A stretch of 28,502 bases of DNA. Origin: a virus. The translations under genes and the position numbers were made by a program. Of this stretch, positions 7,951-15,928 are shown in pieces (the stretch's first letter is position 1; every line of letters starts with the position of its first letter). The stretch lies in IMG/VR virus record IMGVR_UViG_3300025585_000136, positions 1-28,502 of that record; one strand, written 5' to 3'. The notes under the pieces are model-generated. The model did no database searches and was not told the origin of the DNA. It worked only from the letters and a program-made list of their open reading frames with translations.

Positions 7951-8441
7951 TGGCGACGGGCGATACTCTCTGCGCGTTCTTCCCGCAGGACAACGAGCCG
8001 ACGACTAGCAATTACGCAACGCTCGACACGCGGAACAATCATCCGCTGCTCAATTTCGACACGACGACGCAGGAGTCTGCGATCTTCACGGGACTTCTGC
8101 CGCGCAACTATGCGGGCGGTGGGATCACGGTGTACGTGCATTGGACTGCGGCGACTGCCACGACTGGGACTATCGGATGGGATGTCGCTTTCGAGCGGAT
8201 GAGCGACTCGACGACCGATATCGATGCTGATTCGTTTGCGACCGCACAGACGATCACTGCTGCGACGGTTCCGGGGACGTCTGGTGTAGTTTCCGTTACG
8301 AACGTTGCCATCAGTAACGGTGCCAACATCGACAGCATAGCAGTAGGTGACTCGTTCCGGATCAGGATTCGCCGGGATGTGGCTAACGACACGGCAACGG
8401 GAGATGCGCAGTTGCTAGCGGTCGAGATGAAGGAAACCTGA
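7950..8441 (+). CDS. Beta-rich virion-associated protein, conserved in phages
   Basis: The 163-residue protein begins MATGDTLCAFFPQDNEP and includes ATLDTRNNHPLLNF and GLLPRNYAGGGITVYVHW. This pattern is one I associate with conserved structural-region proteins of podovirus-like phages, probably a beta sandwich on the virion surface. The start overlaps the previous stop (TAATG) and the stop overlaps the next start (TGATG). No catalytic residues are apparent. A head decoration or fibre-base role is inferred from position between portal and scaffold. Confidence 0.65.
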   Translation: MATGDTLCAFFPQDNEPTTSNYATLDTRNNHPLLNFDTTTQESAIFTGLLPRNYAGGGITVYVHWTAATATTGTIGWDVAFERMSDSTTDIDADSFATAQTITAATVPGTSGVVSVTNVAISNGANIDSIAVGDSFRIRIRRDVANDTATGDAQLLAVEMKET

Positions 8442-9160
8442 TGGCGCTAAGTTTCTCAGGGACGACGGACGCCTTTGATACGGGCGTCAGTACCGGGGCA
8501 AATTTCAGCACTGGTGATTTTACGCTCGCGGCATGGGTTACATCGTCGTCGTCCGGAACGGTTGTTGCCATAGGGAAAAACAGCGGGTCCGGGGATTCGT
8601 ATTGGTTTGGCCTCGCAGGTGGAAAGTTGAGTTGCAGCGTAAACGCGACGGTGACGGAAGTCGGCAACACGGTAAATGACGGGAATTGGCATTCCATCGT
8701 TGCTACACGCATCAGCGGAACGCTCACAATCTACTCGGACGGTACGGCTAGGAACAGCGGAACGGCCAACGGATCGGCTAGCCCTGGAAACAACTTGTAC
8801 ATCGCCAAGTTCGGTAGCGGCGCGGCGTTCAACTGGCCCGGGAGCATGGCTGAGGTTGCGGTCTGGTCTGTAGGGCTTGATGCGGCTGAGGCAGCTTCTC
8901 TTGGTAAGGGTGTGTGCCCTGCGTTGATCCGCACGGCTTCGCTGGTGGATTACTGGCCTCTGATTGGTCGCAACACGGTAGATAACGGAATCAAGGGGGC
9001 CGGCAGTGGTTCGTATGCTGGCAGTCCGGCGCGTGTGGACCATCCTCGCGTCATGTGGCGTAGGCGCAGGAATACGATTGCCATGGCTGCAGCGGCCGGT
9101 GGCGGTTCAATCATTCCGGTTCTCTATCGTCAGCGGCAAATGCAAGGGATGGCGGCATGA
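8441..9160 (+). CDS. LamG/concanavalin A-like lectin-domain protein
   Basis: The 239-residue product has a LamG-type jelly roll over residues ~1-175. The typical signatures are FTLAAWV, the NDGNWHSIVATRISGTLTIYSDG block and GSMAEVAVWSVGLDAAE. LamG domains bind glycans or surface proteins. A basic tail with WRRRRN and an alanine/glycine stretch follows (DHPRVMWRRRRN near residue 200), possibly anchoring it to the virion. Start and stop overlap its neighbours. It is likely a surface adhesion or decoration protein; the ligand is unknown. Confidence 0.8.
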   Translation: MALSFSGTTDAFDTGVSTGANFSTGDFTLAAWVTSSSSGTVVAIGKNSGSGDSYWFGLAGGKLSCSVNATVTEVGNTVNDGNWHSIVATRISGTLTIYSDGTARNSGTANGSASPGNNLYIAKFGSGAAFNWPGSMAEVAVWSVGLDAAEAASLGKGVCPALIRTASLVDYWPLIGRNTVDNGIKGAGSGSYAGSPARVDHPRVMWRRRRNTIAMAAAAGGGSIIPVLYRQRQMQGMAA

Positions 9161-9741
9161 CCATATACCTGAAGCAAAGCACGGCCTCGCAAGAGGTTCC
9201 GCTCGGTTACTTCGTGGACTCGACAGACGGGAACACGGAGGAAACCGCGCTGACGATTGCCAATACTGACATCAAAATCTGGAAGGCAGGAGCGACGACG
9301 CTGGCGAACAAGAACAGCGGAGGTGCGACGCACATCAGCAACGGTATCTACTACGCCGTTCTGGACGCGACGGATACCGACACCCTAGGCTCCATGGTCA
9401 TCTTCGTCCATGTGTCCGGCGCCCTAACGGTGCGATTGGAATGCGTCGTGCTAGCGGCGAACGTGTACGACTCGATCATCGGGGGCGGGGATCTGCTTGA
9501 CGTTCAAGTGACAACCACGGATCAGAACGCTATTGCCGATGCACTGCTCGGCCGGAACGTGTCGGGAGGGTCTAGCACTGGTCGCACGGTCAAGCAGGCG
9601 TTGCACTTCATTCGTAACAAGTGGGTTGTCAGTGGAGCGACGCTGACGGTCTACGACACGGACGACACGACTAGCAGTTGGACTGCTTCTGTTACCGGGA
9701 CGGCCGGCGCCGACCCGATTACCGGGAATGATCCTTCCTAA
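9157..9741 (+). CDS. Virion surface protein A with duplicated C-terminal module
   Basis: The 194-residue protein starts at an ATGA overlap. Residues ~1-115 are a beta domain opening with MTIYLKQSTASQEVPLGYF, a form common in phage fibre-like proteins. The last 71 residues, from NAIADALLGRN to the end, form a module also found at the end of the protein at 10817-11425. The module has a short helix (VKQALHFIRNKW) and a strand pair (TLTVYDTDD) and ends in a conserved GADPITGNDPS. Function is unknown. An adaptor or oligomerisation role for the module is inferred from its reuse. Confidence 0.65.
   Translation: MTIYLKQSTASQEVPLGYFVDSTDGNTEETALTIANTDIKIWKAGATTLANKNSGGATHISNGIYYAVLDATDTDTLGSMVIFVHVSGALTVRLECVVLAANVYDSIIGGGDLLDVQVTTTDQNAIADALLGRNVSGGSSTGRTVKQALHFIRNKWVVSGATLTVYDTDDTTSSWTASVTGTAGADPITGNDPS
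9526..9738 (+). repeat. Duplicated 71-codon module, copy 1
   Basis: This codes for residues from NAIADALLGRN to the end of surface protein A. It aligns without gaps to the module at 11210-11422, with 51 of 71 residues identical by hand count. The two copies flank the SGNH hydrolase gene. Confidence 0.85.
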
Positions 9742-10820
9742 TGTCTGTATCTGTCGCAGTCACTGACGCAAACTGGTTCTTCTCCCCGTACAACTGGAAT
9801 ATTTCGGGGGGAAATGCCACGGCCGTCAATGGTGGCGCGTACTTCAAGATCGGCTTTACTGGTACGTCCATCTCAATCAGTATCGACGTGTCGTCTATGG
9901 TCGCAATCGGCATGTCTGCGGGGAATTACCCTTACCTGCGCTACAGCCGGGACAACGGCGCGCAGACGTTGACCCAACTGACGAGCGGAACGACGGCAAT
10001 CACGTTTAGCGGTCTTTCTGCCGGTTCGCACACGCTCTACATGGAACTTGACGCGGGTTTGTGGGAGGACTCCGGGACGGACCGATGGACCACTCCTGCG
10101 AACTGCTGGAAGATCACCGGGGCGTTGCTGGACGACGGGGCCGCTACAGAGGCGCCTGTGACTCGCACTGGTCGCATGCTGTGGTACGGGGATTCGATCA
10201 GCGAAGGCATCCGGGCGAACAATGCCACATCGCAGCCGACGAACCAGAACGGTTATGAGTCTGTCCCTCAGTTCATCGCTCCTGCGTTCAACTGCGAGCT
10301 TGGGAACGTGAGTTTTGGAGGGCAAGGATTTGTCAGCGGCTACGGTTCTATCCCCGCATTCAACACGGCGTATTCAAGCATCTACAACGGGGCATCTCGG
10401 CTGTCTGGTGGCGTTCTGCCGGTTGACCCGGACTACGTGTGTGTCTGGCATGGGGCAAACGGAAGCCCGACGGCAACAAACGTCAAAACGTCCCTGACGA
10501 ACATGCGGACGATAGCTCCGACGGCATCGGTGTTCATTATCGTGCCTGTTGGCGGGTACAACTCGTCGGCGATCACCACGGGGTTCAACGACTACCAGAC
10601 CGCCACGCCCGATGCGGATTGCTACCTCATCAACCTAGGGTCTACGTGGACGCCTGGGCTCTCGTCGTTCGGATCGGCAACGCAGCAAGCGATTGACGGG
10701 CTGCATCCTCGCAGCAACTGGAATGCGCGGATCGCATGTGCGATCACGCAGGCGATGCAATTGGCGCTCGGCGGTGGTAGCACCGGGGGCGTATTGACTG
10801 GCGGAAGGCTTGCCCGATGA
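9741..10820 (+). CDS. SGNH/GDSL hydrolase (carbohydrate esterase-like), virion-associated
   Basis: The 359-residue protein has an N-terminal beta domain (residues ~1-140, rich in Ser/Gly/Thr) followed by a complete SGNH core. Block I is WYGDSISEG with nucleophile Ser152, block II is the GGQGF glycine, block III is GAN with Asn240, and block V is DGLHP with Asp319 and His322. This layout matches two-domain carbohydrate acetyl-esterases, in which the N-terminal jelly roll helps bind sugar. Such enzymes in phages usually deacetylate surface polysaccharide. It overlaps both neighbours by 1-4 bases. Catalysis is well supported; the substrate is not known. Confidence 0.85.
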   Translation: MSVSVAVTDANWFFSPYNWNISGGNATAVNGGAYFKIGFTGTSISISIDVSSMVAIGMSAGNYPYLRYSRDNGAQTLTQLTSGTTAITFSGLSAGSHTLYMELDAGLWEDSGTDRWTTPANCWKITGALLDDGAATEAPVTRTGRMLWYGDSISEGIRANNATSQPTNQNGYESVPQFIAPAFNCELGNVSFGGQGFVSGYGSIPAFNTAYSSIYNGASRLSGGVLPVDPDYVCVWHGANGSPTATNVKTSLTNMRTIAPTASVFIIVPVGGYNSSAITTGFNDYQTATPDADCYLINLGSTWTPGLSSFGSATQQAIDGLHPRSNWNARIACAITQAMQLALGGGSTGGVLTGGRLAR

Positions 10821-11425
10821 GCGTCTATCTCGGCGATTTTCCTACGGGAGCGGTCGTTTACCACAAGTGGGAGACGAACGCGGCCGACGGGTCATCCGTG
10901 GCCCGAGGTACGGTGGGGACGGTCCGCATATACCGCAACGATTCGACGACGCAGCGCAGCAGTTCTGCCGGGGTAACAGACAGCGCGGAATTCGATTCCG
11001 TTACCGGCATTCAGGCGCTTAAAGTCGATATGTCGGACAACACGGACGCCGGCTTCTACGCTGCGGGCTATGAGTATCAGGCGGTTCTAGTGGGAGCGGT
11101 GATTGATGGCGTCACGGTGAATCACGTTATCTGTTCTTGGAGCTGTCAGCGGGCGGGCGGGGTGCTGGCTACGTTGCTGGCGGGGGTGTCCCTGACCTCG
11201 ACGGAACGGAACGCAACGGCGGACGCAATCCTTGGCAGGAACGTGGCGGGTGGTTCTAGTACCGGAAGGCTGGTCAAGGAGGCGCTCTACTTCCTGCGGA
11301 ATAAGTGGGCGGTTTCCGCCGGGACATTGACTGTATACGGCACGGATGACAGTACGCCGGCATGGACCGGGACCGTGACGAATACGGCTGGCGCTAACCC
11401 GATAACGAGCAACGACCCAGCATAG
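10817..11425 (+). CDS. Virion surface protein B with duplicated C-terminal module
   Basis: The 202-residue protein starts in an ATGA overlap with the hydrolase stop. Its N-terminal ~130 residues (MSVYLGDFPTGAVVYHKWET...) form a beta domain with no obvious identity to protein A. The last 71 residues are the shared module (NATADAILGRN...GANPITSNDPA). Together with protein A and the hydrolase it probably makes a surface complex. No catalytic motif is seen. Confidence 0.65.
   Translation: MSVYLGDFPTGAVVYHKWETNAADGSSVARGTVGTVRIYRNDSTTQRSSSAGVTDSAEFDSVTGIQALKVDMSDNTDAGFYAAGYEYQAVLVGAVIDGVTVNHVICSWSCQRAGGVLATLLAGVSLTSTERNATADAILGRNVAGGSSTGRLVKEALYFLRNKWAVSAGTLTVYGTDDSTPAWTGTVTNTAGANPITSNDPA
11210..11422 (+). 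repeat. Duplicated 71-codon module, copy 2
   Basis: Gap-free counterpart of the module at 9526-9738, at the end of surface protein B. The GRNV(S/A)GGSSTGR and NDP(S/A) ends are the best conserved parts. Confidence 0.85.
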
Positions 11426-11426
11426 C

Positions 11427-11924
11427 ATGGCGAACGGCTACACAGGACTGATGGCGCCGTGGATTGGTGGCGCTGCAAAGCCGGGGGCGGGGCAGGCGGG
11501 ATATCGTGGGTTTTTCGCATTCTGGATGGGTGGCGGCTCTCGGTATTCGGTAGCAAGCGATACTGGCCCGATATCCATGGCTGCGTTCTGGATGGGTGGT
11601 GCGGGGGATGATGGCGCGTCGCCTGCCGTTCTGATCGACACGCACGACGGCCTCAAGAAAAAGCGCGATTGGGGCAAGGAACGCAGGGAAAGGGACGACC
11701 TCCGGAAGCAGATACTAGAGGCAATCGACGGCCCCGAGATACGGGAAGCGGTTGCGGAGTACATAGAGCCGCAGAAAGCCGACGAGGCTCCAAAGCCGAT
11801 TGCGCAGCGGTTAGATTATGCGCGGCTGGTGCAGGACATCGAACGATTGGAGCGGGTGCGTGCGCTGATCGTTAAGCGGCAGCAGGACGAGGACGACGAC
11901 GAACTAATTATGGTGTACCACTGA
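11427..11924 (+). CDS. Protein with Phe-Trp-Met-Gly-Gly repeats, unknown
   Basis: The 165-residue protein has three hydrophobic-glycine motifs: PWIGG (11-15), FWMGG (32-36) and FWMGG (54-58), about 21 residues apart. The second half is charged and helical (KKKRDWGKERRERDDLRKQ and ERLERVRALIVKRQQDEDDDE). The N-terminal half could bind other virion proteins or membrane; the C-terminal half could be a coiled coil. No known enzyme signature is seen. It lies one base after the stop of surface protein B. Confidence 0.6.
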   Translation: MANGYTGLMAPWIGGAAKPGAGQAGYRGFFAFWMGGGSRYSVASDTGPISMAAFWMGGAGDDGASPAVLIDTHDGLKKKRDWGKERRERDDLRKQILEAIDGPEIREAVAEYIEPQKADEAPKPIAQRLDYARLVQDIERLERVRALIVKRQQDEDDDELIMVYH

Positions 11925-12208
11925 TGCGCTGGATACAAGACCCGAAAACGCTGGAACTAGTGCCGGCTACAGACTTCACCCGGGACGTGGATGCGCCCTT
12001 CGTGTGGAACGACATCCAGCCGTACCGAAGCATGGTAGACGGTTCCATTATCGGTAGCCGTTCGACGCACCGTGAGCACCTGCGCGCACACAACTGCATC
12101 GAAGTAGGAAACGAAACGAAGTACCTTAAGCCCAAGGAAGTCAAGCCGCCGCCTGGGCTAAAGGAGACGTTGATCCGGGTGGCTAACGAAAAGCTAAGGA
12201 GCAGATGA
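11924..12208 (+). CDS. Conserved small phage protein (RSxHRExLRxH motif)
   Basis: The 94-residue protein contains FVWNDIQPYRSMVDGSIIGS, then RSTHREHLRAHNCIEVGNE. This signature recurs in small proteins of the head region of many podovirus-like phages. Its role is not established; a head-assembly or scaffold-linked role would fit. The C-terminus is basic. It starts at a one-base overlap with the previous stop and ends in ATGA/TGATG with the next gene. Confidence 0.65.
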   Translation: MRWIQDPKTLELVPATDFTRDVDAPFVWNDIQPYRSMVDGSIIGSRSTHREHLRAHNCIEVGNETKYLKPKEVKPPPGLKETLIRVANEKLRSR

Positions 12209-12576
12209 TGGCACTTGCAAAGGAAATCATGGGCGGGGGCCTGTCGGCTGCGACTGCTCAGGCAATCGGCGGCGGGGTGCAGACTGGCCTGACGGCTACC
12301 GGGTCGGCGATCACGGATGCGCTGCAACTGACGGCTAGCAACGTGCAAATGGGCACGGTTGCTGCGTCCACGGGCGTTCTTCTGCCGAACGGCGTGATCG
12401 GCGACGAGGTGCTGATCTACAACGGCGGCGCGAATGCCCTGTCGGTTTACCCGCCGACTAGCGGGCAAAGCATTAACAGCGGTTCTGCGGGGGCTGCGTT
12501 CAGTGTCGCGGCAACGAAAACCGCCACGTTCAAGAAGATCACTTCCACCCTCTGGATTGCCCTTCTCGGAGCCTAA
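12208..12576 (+). CDS. Small beta-rich head decoration-like protein
   Basis: The ~122-residue protein can start at ATG 12205 or 12208. The AGGAG at 12197-12201 is better spaced (6 bases) from 12208, so that start is chosen. The body (ALQLTASNVQMGTVAASTGVLLPNG, then VIGDEVLIYNGGANALSVYPP) is a common phage beta domain of decoration or fibre-trimer type. It ends three bases before the scaffold gene. A virion-surface function is inferred. Confidence 0.65.
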   Translation: MALAKEIMGGGLSAATAQAIGGGVQTGLTATGSAITDALQLTASNVQMGTVAASTGVLLPNGVIGDEVLIYNGGANALSVYPPTSGQSINSGSAGAAFSVAATKTATFKKITSTLWIALLGA

Positions 12577-12579
12577 CCA

Positions 12580-13626
12580 ATGAGTGACGACGCAGCGCAA
12601 ACCACTTTGCGCGACATGCTGGCAGCAAACCTCGACGCAGCCGAGGTGCCCGCGCAGGGCGTTCAGGAAGCCGCTATCCCCGGTCCGACGGAATCCTCTC
12701 CAGCGGAAACCGAATCGCAGCGGGAGGAACGGCTCAGGGACGAGCGTGGGCGCTTTGCAGCGGCTCAGACGGCCGAGGCGGCACCGCCAGCACAGGAACA
12801 GCAGGCGCAGGCCCCTGCACGTCCTGAGCGTCCGTCGTCGTGGAAGAAAGAGTATTGGGAGCATTGGGACAAGCTCGACCCCTCGCTGGCTGGATACCTC
12901 CGGCAGCGCGAGGACGAGTACGCAAAGGGTGTCAGCACGTACAAGTCGGAATGGGATCGGGCCAAGCCTCTGGTCGATGCGATCACGCCCTTCCTGCCTA
13001 CGTTGCAGCAACACAACATTGACCCGGCGTCGTGGGTGACGAACCTTGGGCGGGCGCATCAAACGCTCGCCATGGCGGATCCTGCAACGAAGGTGCAGAT
13101 GTTCCGGCAACTGGCGTCTCAGTACGGGGTGCCGGTCGAGCAATTGATGCCTACGGGCGACGGGACGCAGCAGCAACCTGCGGGCGACCCTAACGTTCAG
13201 TGGCTGACCAATCAGGTGAATGAACTGCGCGGGACGCTATCCACATGGCAGACGGCGCAGGAACGGCGAGAGCAGCAGGAAGCGGAGCGTGCTATCGCTG
13301 AGTTTGCAAGCAAGGCTCCGCACTTGGAAAAGGTACGGCAGACGATGGCTGGATTACTTCAGTCGGGAGTCGCCCGTGACCTGCAAGACGCTTACGAGCG
13401 GGCTATCTGGATGGACCCTGAAATCCGCGCCTCCGAGATCGAGCGGCAACGCAAGGAATCGGAAGCGAAGGAAGCAGAGGCCAAACGGCTGGCAGCGCAG
13501 CAAGCGCGTGCGGCGGCAGTTTCGGTGCGTGGGGCTACCCCTGCGAACGCCAAGACGGCTCCGGCACAAGGTCTGCGCGCACAACTGAGCGAGGCAGTTG
13601 AGGCTCACTTGGGCGGCAGGGTGTAA
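12580..13626 (+). CDS. Scaffolding protein
   Basis: The 348-residue protein lies directly upstream of the major capsid gene. It is rich in Glu, Gln, Ala and Arg. The first ~90 residues are disordered and acidic (PTESSPAETESQREERLRDERGRF), followed by helices. The region at about residues 215-320 is a charged coiled coil (WQTAQERREQQEAERAIAEF, then IERQRKESEAKEAEAKRLAAQQ). This composition and position fit the transient internal scaffold that shapes the prohead. No protease domain is seen. It ends 18 bases before the capsid start. Confidence 0.8.
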   Translation: MSDDAAQTTLRDMLAANLDAAEVPAQGVQEAAIPGPTESSPAETESQREERLRDERGRFAAAQTAEAAPPAQEQQAQAPARPERPSSWKKEYWEHWDKLDPSLAGYLRQREDEYAKGVSTYKSEWDRAKPLVDAITPFLPTLQQHNIDPASWVTNLGRAHQTLAMADPATKVQMFRQLASQYGVPVEQLMPTGDGTQQQPAGDPNVQWLTNQVNELRGTLSTWQTAQERREQQEAERAIAEFASKAPHLEKVRQTMAGLLQSGVARDLQDAYERAIWMDPEIRASEIERQRKESEAKEAEAKRLAAQQARAAAVSVRGATPANAKTAPAQGLRAQLSEAVEAHLGGRV

Positions 13627-13644
13627 CCCGACTAGGAGTCAATC

Positions 13645-14640
13645 ATGGCTTTTGCCAACTCGTCCATTACGGACATCATCGCGACCACGATTCAGCAGCG
13701 CAGTGGCGAACTCGCGGACAACGTCACCAACAACAACGCGCTTCTCAAGCGCCTGAAGGCTCGCGGCAACGTGCGGCCGTTCGGTGGCGGTAACGTGATC
13801 CTTGAGGAACTCGCCTACAACGACAGCAGCACGAACAACACGAACAGCTATTCCGGTTACGAGACGCTGAACATCGCGCCGAACAGCCCGATTAGCGCGG
13901 CGCAGTTCAGCATCACTCAGTACGCGGCGGCAGTCTCCATGTCCGGTCTGGAAATGCTCCAGAACGCGGGCAAGGAACGCATCATCGACCTGCTGGAAGG
14001 CAGGATCATGGTGGCCGAGGCGCAACTGCAAAACCGGATCGCTGGCGACATCTACCTCGACGGCACCGGCAACGGCGGCAAGAACCTGACGGGTCTGGCT
14101 GCGGCGGTTTCGACCACTCCGACGACCGGCACGTATGGCGGCATTGACCGCGCCACGTGGACGTTCTGGCGGAACGTGGGTTACTCGGGCGTGACGAACG
14201 GCGGCGCGGCCGTGTCTGCGAGCAACATTCAGCAGTACATGACGGCGCTGGCGATCCAACTCGTCCGTGGCACTGACAAAGCCGACCTGATCGTGGCTGA
14301 CAACAACTACTTCGCACTGTACGTGAACTCGCTGCAAGCCATCCAGCGGATTCAGGGCGCGGAGGAAGGCGCTGCCGGCTTCGCGTCGCTCAAGTTCTAC
14401 GGGGGCGGGCAGTCTGCCGACGTGGTGCTCGACGGCGGTATCGGGGCGAACGCCACGGCAAACCGTATGTGGTTCCTGAACACTCGGTACATCTTCTTCC
14501 GGCCGCACCGTGACCGGAACTTTGTGCCGATTGGCGGGGAACGGCAGTCCGTCAACCAGGATGCCATCGTCAAGCTGATCGGCTGGGCGGGCAACATGAC
14601 CACCTCGGGCGCGCAGTTCCAGGGCGTCCTCTCGGCATAA
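13645..14640 (+). CDS. Major capsid protein
   Basis: The 331-residue protein begins MAFANSSITDIIATTIQQRS and has PFGGGNVILEELAY, the FSITQYAAAVSMSGLEMLQN segment, and FRPHRDRNFVPIGG near the C-terminus. These match the HK97-fold capsid protein family of podovirus-like proteobacterial phages. It starts behind a clear AGGAG. No N-terminal delta domain is evident, consistent with a separate scaffold gene. It would form the icosahedral shell. Confidence 0.92.
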   Translation: MAFANSSITDIIATTIQQRSGELADNVTNNNALLKRLKARGNVRPFGGGNVILEELAYNDSSTNNTNSYSGYETLNIAPNSPISAAQFSITQYAAAVSMSGLEMLQNAGKERIIDLLEGRIMVAEAQLQNRIAGDIYLDGTGNGGKNLTGLAAAVSTTPTTGTYGGIDRATWTFWRNVGYSGVTNGGAAVSASNIQQYMTALAIQLVRGTDKADLIVADNNYFALYVNSLQAIQRIQGAEEGAAGFASLKFYGGGQSADVVLDGGIGANATANRMWFLNTRYIFFRPHRDRNFVPIGGERQSVNQDAIVKLIGWAGNMTTSGAQFQGVLSA

Positions 14641-14651
14641 GGAGCGATAAC

Positions 14652-15140
14652 ATGCCTACGTTTAGCACTCTCACGATGGCGGGCGTCAGCATTACCGACG
14701 TGTACGCCGCTCCCGCGCCGTTTGCGGTCGGCACCAGCACGAACCTCTCGGACGGTGGCGAAGCGATCTTCGTCAAGGCGCTGTCCGAGATTTCGACCTA
14801 CGCCTATGCGCTGATCTACGTAGATGGCACGGCGCAGATGGCGACGACTACCCTTGCGGCAACCTCTCGCCGTGGTGGGTGGGCGCAAGCGTCGATCCCC
14901 TCGGGCTACTACGGGTGGATTCAGGTCAGCGGCTCGCCGAAGGGCAACCTCGCGGCGAACTGCGATGACAACGTGCCTCTCTACACAACGGCAACCTCTG
15001 GCGTGCTGGATGATGCCACGGTGTCCGGTGGCCTGATCGGCGGATGTACGTCTACGGTGACGATCTCGAACGCGACGGCGGTTACCCTGCTGGTGGCTCG
15101 CGGGCAGATGGTCATCAACGGCGCGACGCCGGGGGCCTAA
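14652..15140 (+). CDS. Capsid decoration/head fibre-like protein
   Basis: The 162-residue beta-rich protein lies 12 bases after the capsid gene, behind AAGGAG. It is rich in Thr, Ser, Ala and Gly, with a conserved-looking RRGGWAQASIPSGYYGWIQVSG segment and no catalytic motif. Phage genes directly after the capsid gene often encode decoration or stabilising proteins. It is a possible target of the glycan genes that follow at once. The function is inferred from position and composition. Confidence 0.65.
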   Translation: MPTFSTLTMAGVSITDVYAAPAPFAVGTSTNLSDGGEAIFVKALSEISTYAYALIYVDGTAQMATTTLAATSRRGGWAQASIPSGYYGWIQVSGSPKGNLAANCDDNVPLYTTATSGVLDDATVSGGLIGGCTSTVTISNATAVTLLVARGQMVINGATPGA

Positions 15141-15142
15141 GC

Positions 15143-15928
15143 ATGACCCTGCGCCAGACGAATTACCGGGCAACGGAGCGTATGCTCCCGCCGCCCGCCG
15201 ACCCGAGGGACAACATTCGGGCGAGTCTGGCGCGGGGCCTGCCGGAGTTTTCTCCTTCCCTGTTCCCGCACGACGGCCATGCCGTCATTTGCGGGAGCGG
15301 GCCTTCTCTTGTTCAGTTCGCATCAAAGATTCAGGCTGAACGGGACAACAGAAGGCCCATATGGGCAGTCAAAGGCGCTCACGACTGGCTGTGTGAGCAA
15401 GGGATAGAGCCTGACGTGTTTGTATCCTGCGAGGCCAAGCCAAGGCTTGAGAACGTGCAGCGCAAGAACAAGCGGACGCTCTACCTGTTGTCGTCGCGGT
15501 GTTCTCCTGAACTGTTCGATTGGCTGTCTGACTGCAACGTGATGATGTGGCATTCGTATAGCGACCGGGAAGCGCCGATGGAAGAATTGGTTGGGGCGCA
15601 ACTGGTAGGGGGTGGCACAACCTCCGGGCTGCGTGCGGTGACCCTTGCGTGGCTGTCGGGCTTTGCCAAATTCATCCTCTACGGCTTCGATTCATGTCTG
15701 GCCGAGGACAAGCGTAAACGCTACGACTCGGGAATTATGCAGGACGCGCAGATCGTGGATCGCATCTGTGGTGGGCGCAAGTTCCTGTGTAACGGGGCGA
15801 TGGCGATGCAGGCCGACGAATTCCAGGAGTATTACAAGTTGCTCCCGGGGATCACGTTTGACATCAAGGGTGACGGCCTGCTGGCGGCGATTGTGCGGCA
15901 ACGCAAAAAGATGGGGCTACCGGCGTGA
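15143..15928 (+). CDS. DUF115/MptE-like protein, glycosyltransferase-like
   Basis: The 261-residue protein starts at ATG 15143; an in-frame extension from 15044 overlaps the decoration gene and is rejected. It has the GSGPSL motif at 51-56 (AVICGSGPSLVQF), and FVSCEAKPRLENVQ, then TSGLRAVTLAWLSGFAKFIL and YGFDS. These are characteristic of the DUF115 (MptE-like) fold, which also occurs in flagellin glycosyltransferase-type Maf proteins. Enzyme activity here is unproven. It is coupled by GTGA to the next gene and is the first of a four-gene glycan cassette. Confidence 0.75.
   Translation: MTLRQTNYRATERMLPPPADPRDNIRASLARGLPEFSPSLFPHDGHAVICGSGPSLVQFASKIQAERDNRRPIWAVKGAHDWLCEQGIEPDVFVSCEAKPRLENVQRKNKRTLYLLSSRCSPELFDWLSDCNVMMWHSYSDREAPMEELVGAQLVGGGTTSGLRAVTLAWLSGFAKFILYGFDSCLAEDKRKRYDSGIMQDAQIVDRICGGRKFLCNGAMAMQADEFQEYYKLLPGITFDIKGDGLLAAIVRQRKKMGLPA

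Noticed and set aside
9157-11425. Diversity-generating retroelement target in the surface genes
   Set aside because: No reverse transcriptase, template repeat or C-type lectin variable region was seen; the duplicated module is diverged throughout rather than at adenines only.
11908-13176. 422-residue antisense frame over the scaffold region
   Set aside because: Arg/Leu-rich composition with no domain; it runs opposite several real genes.
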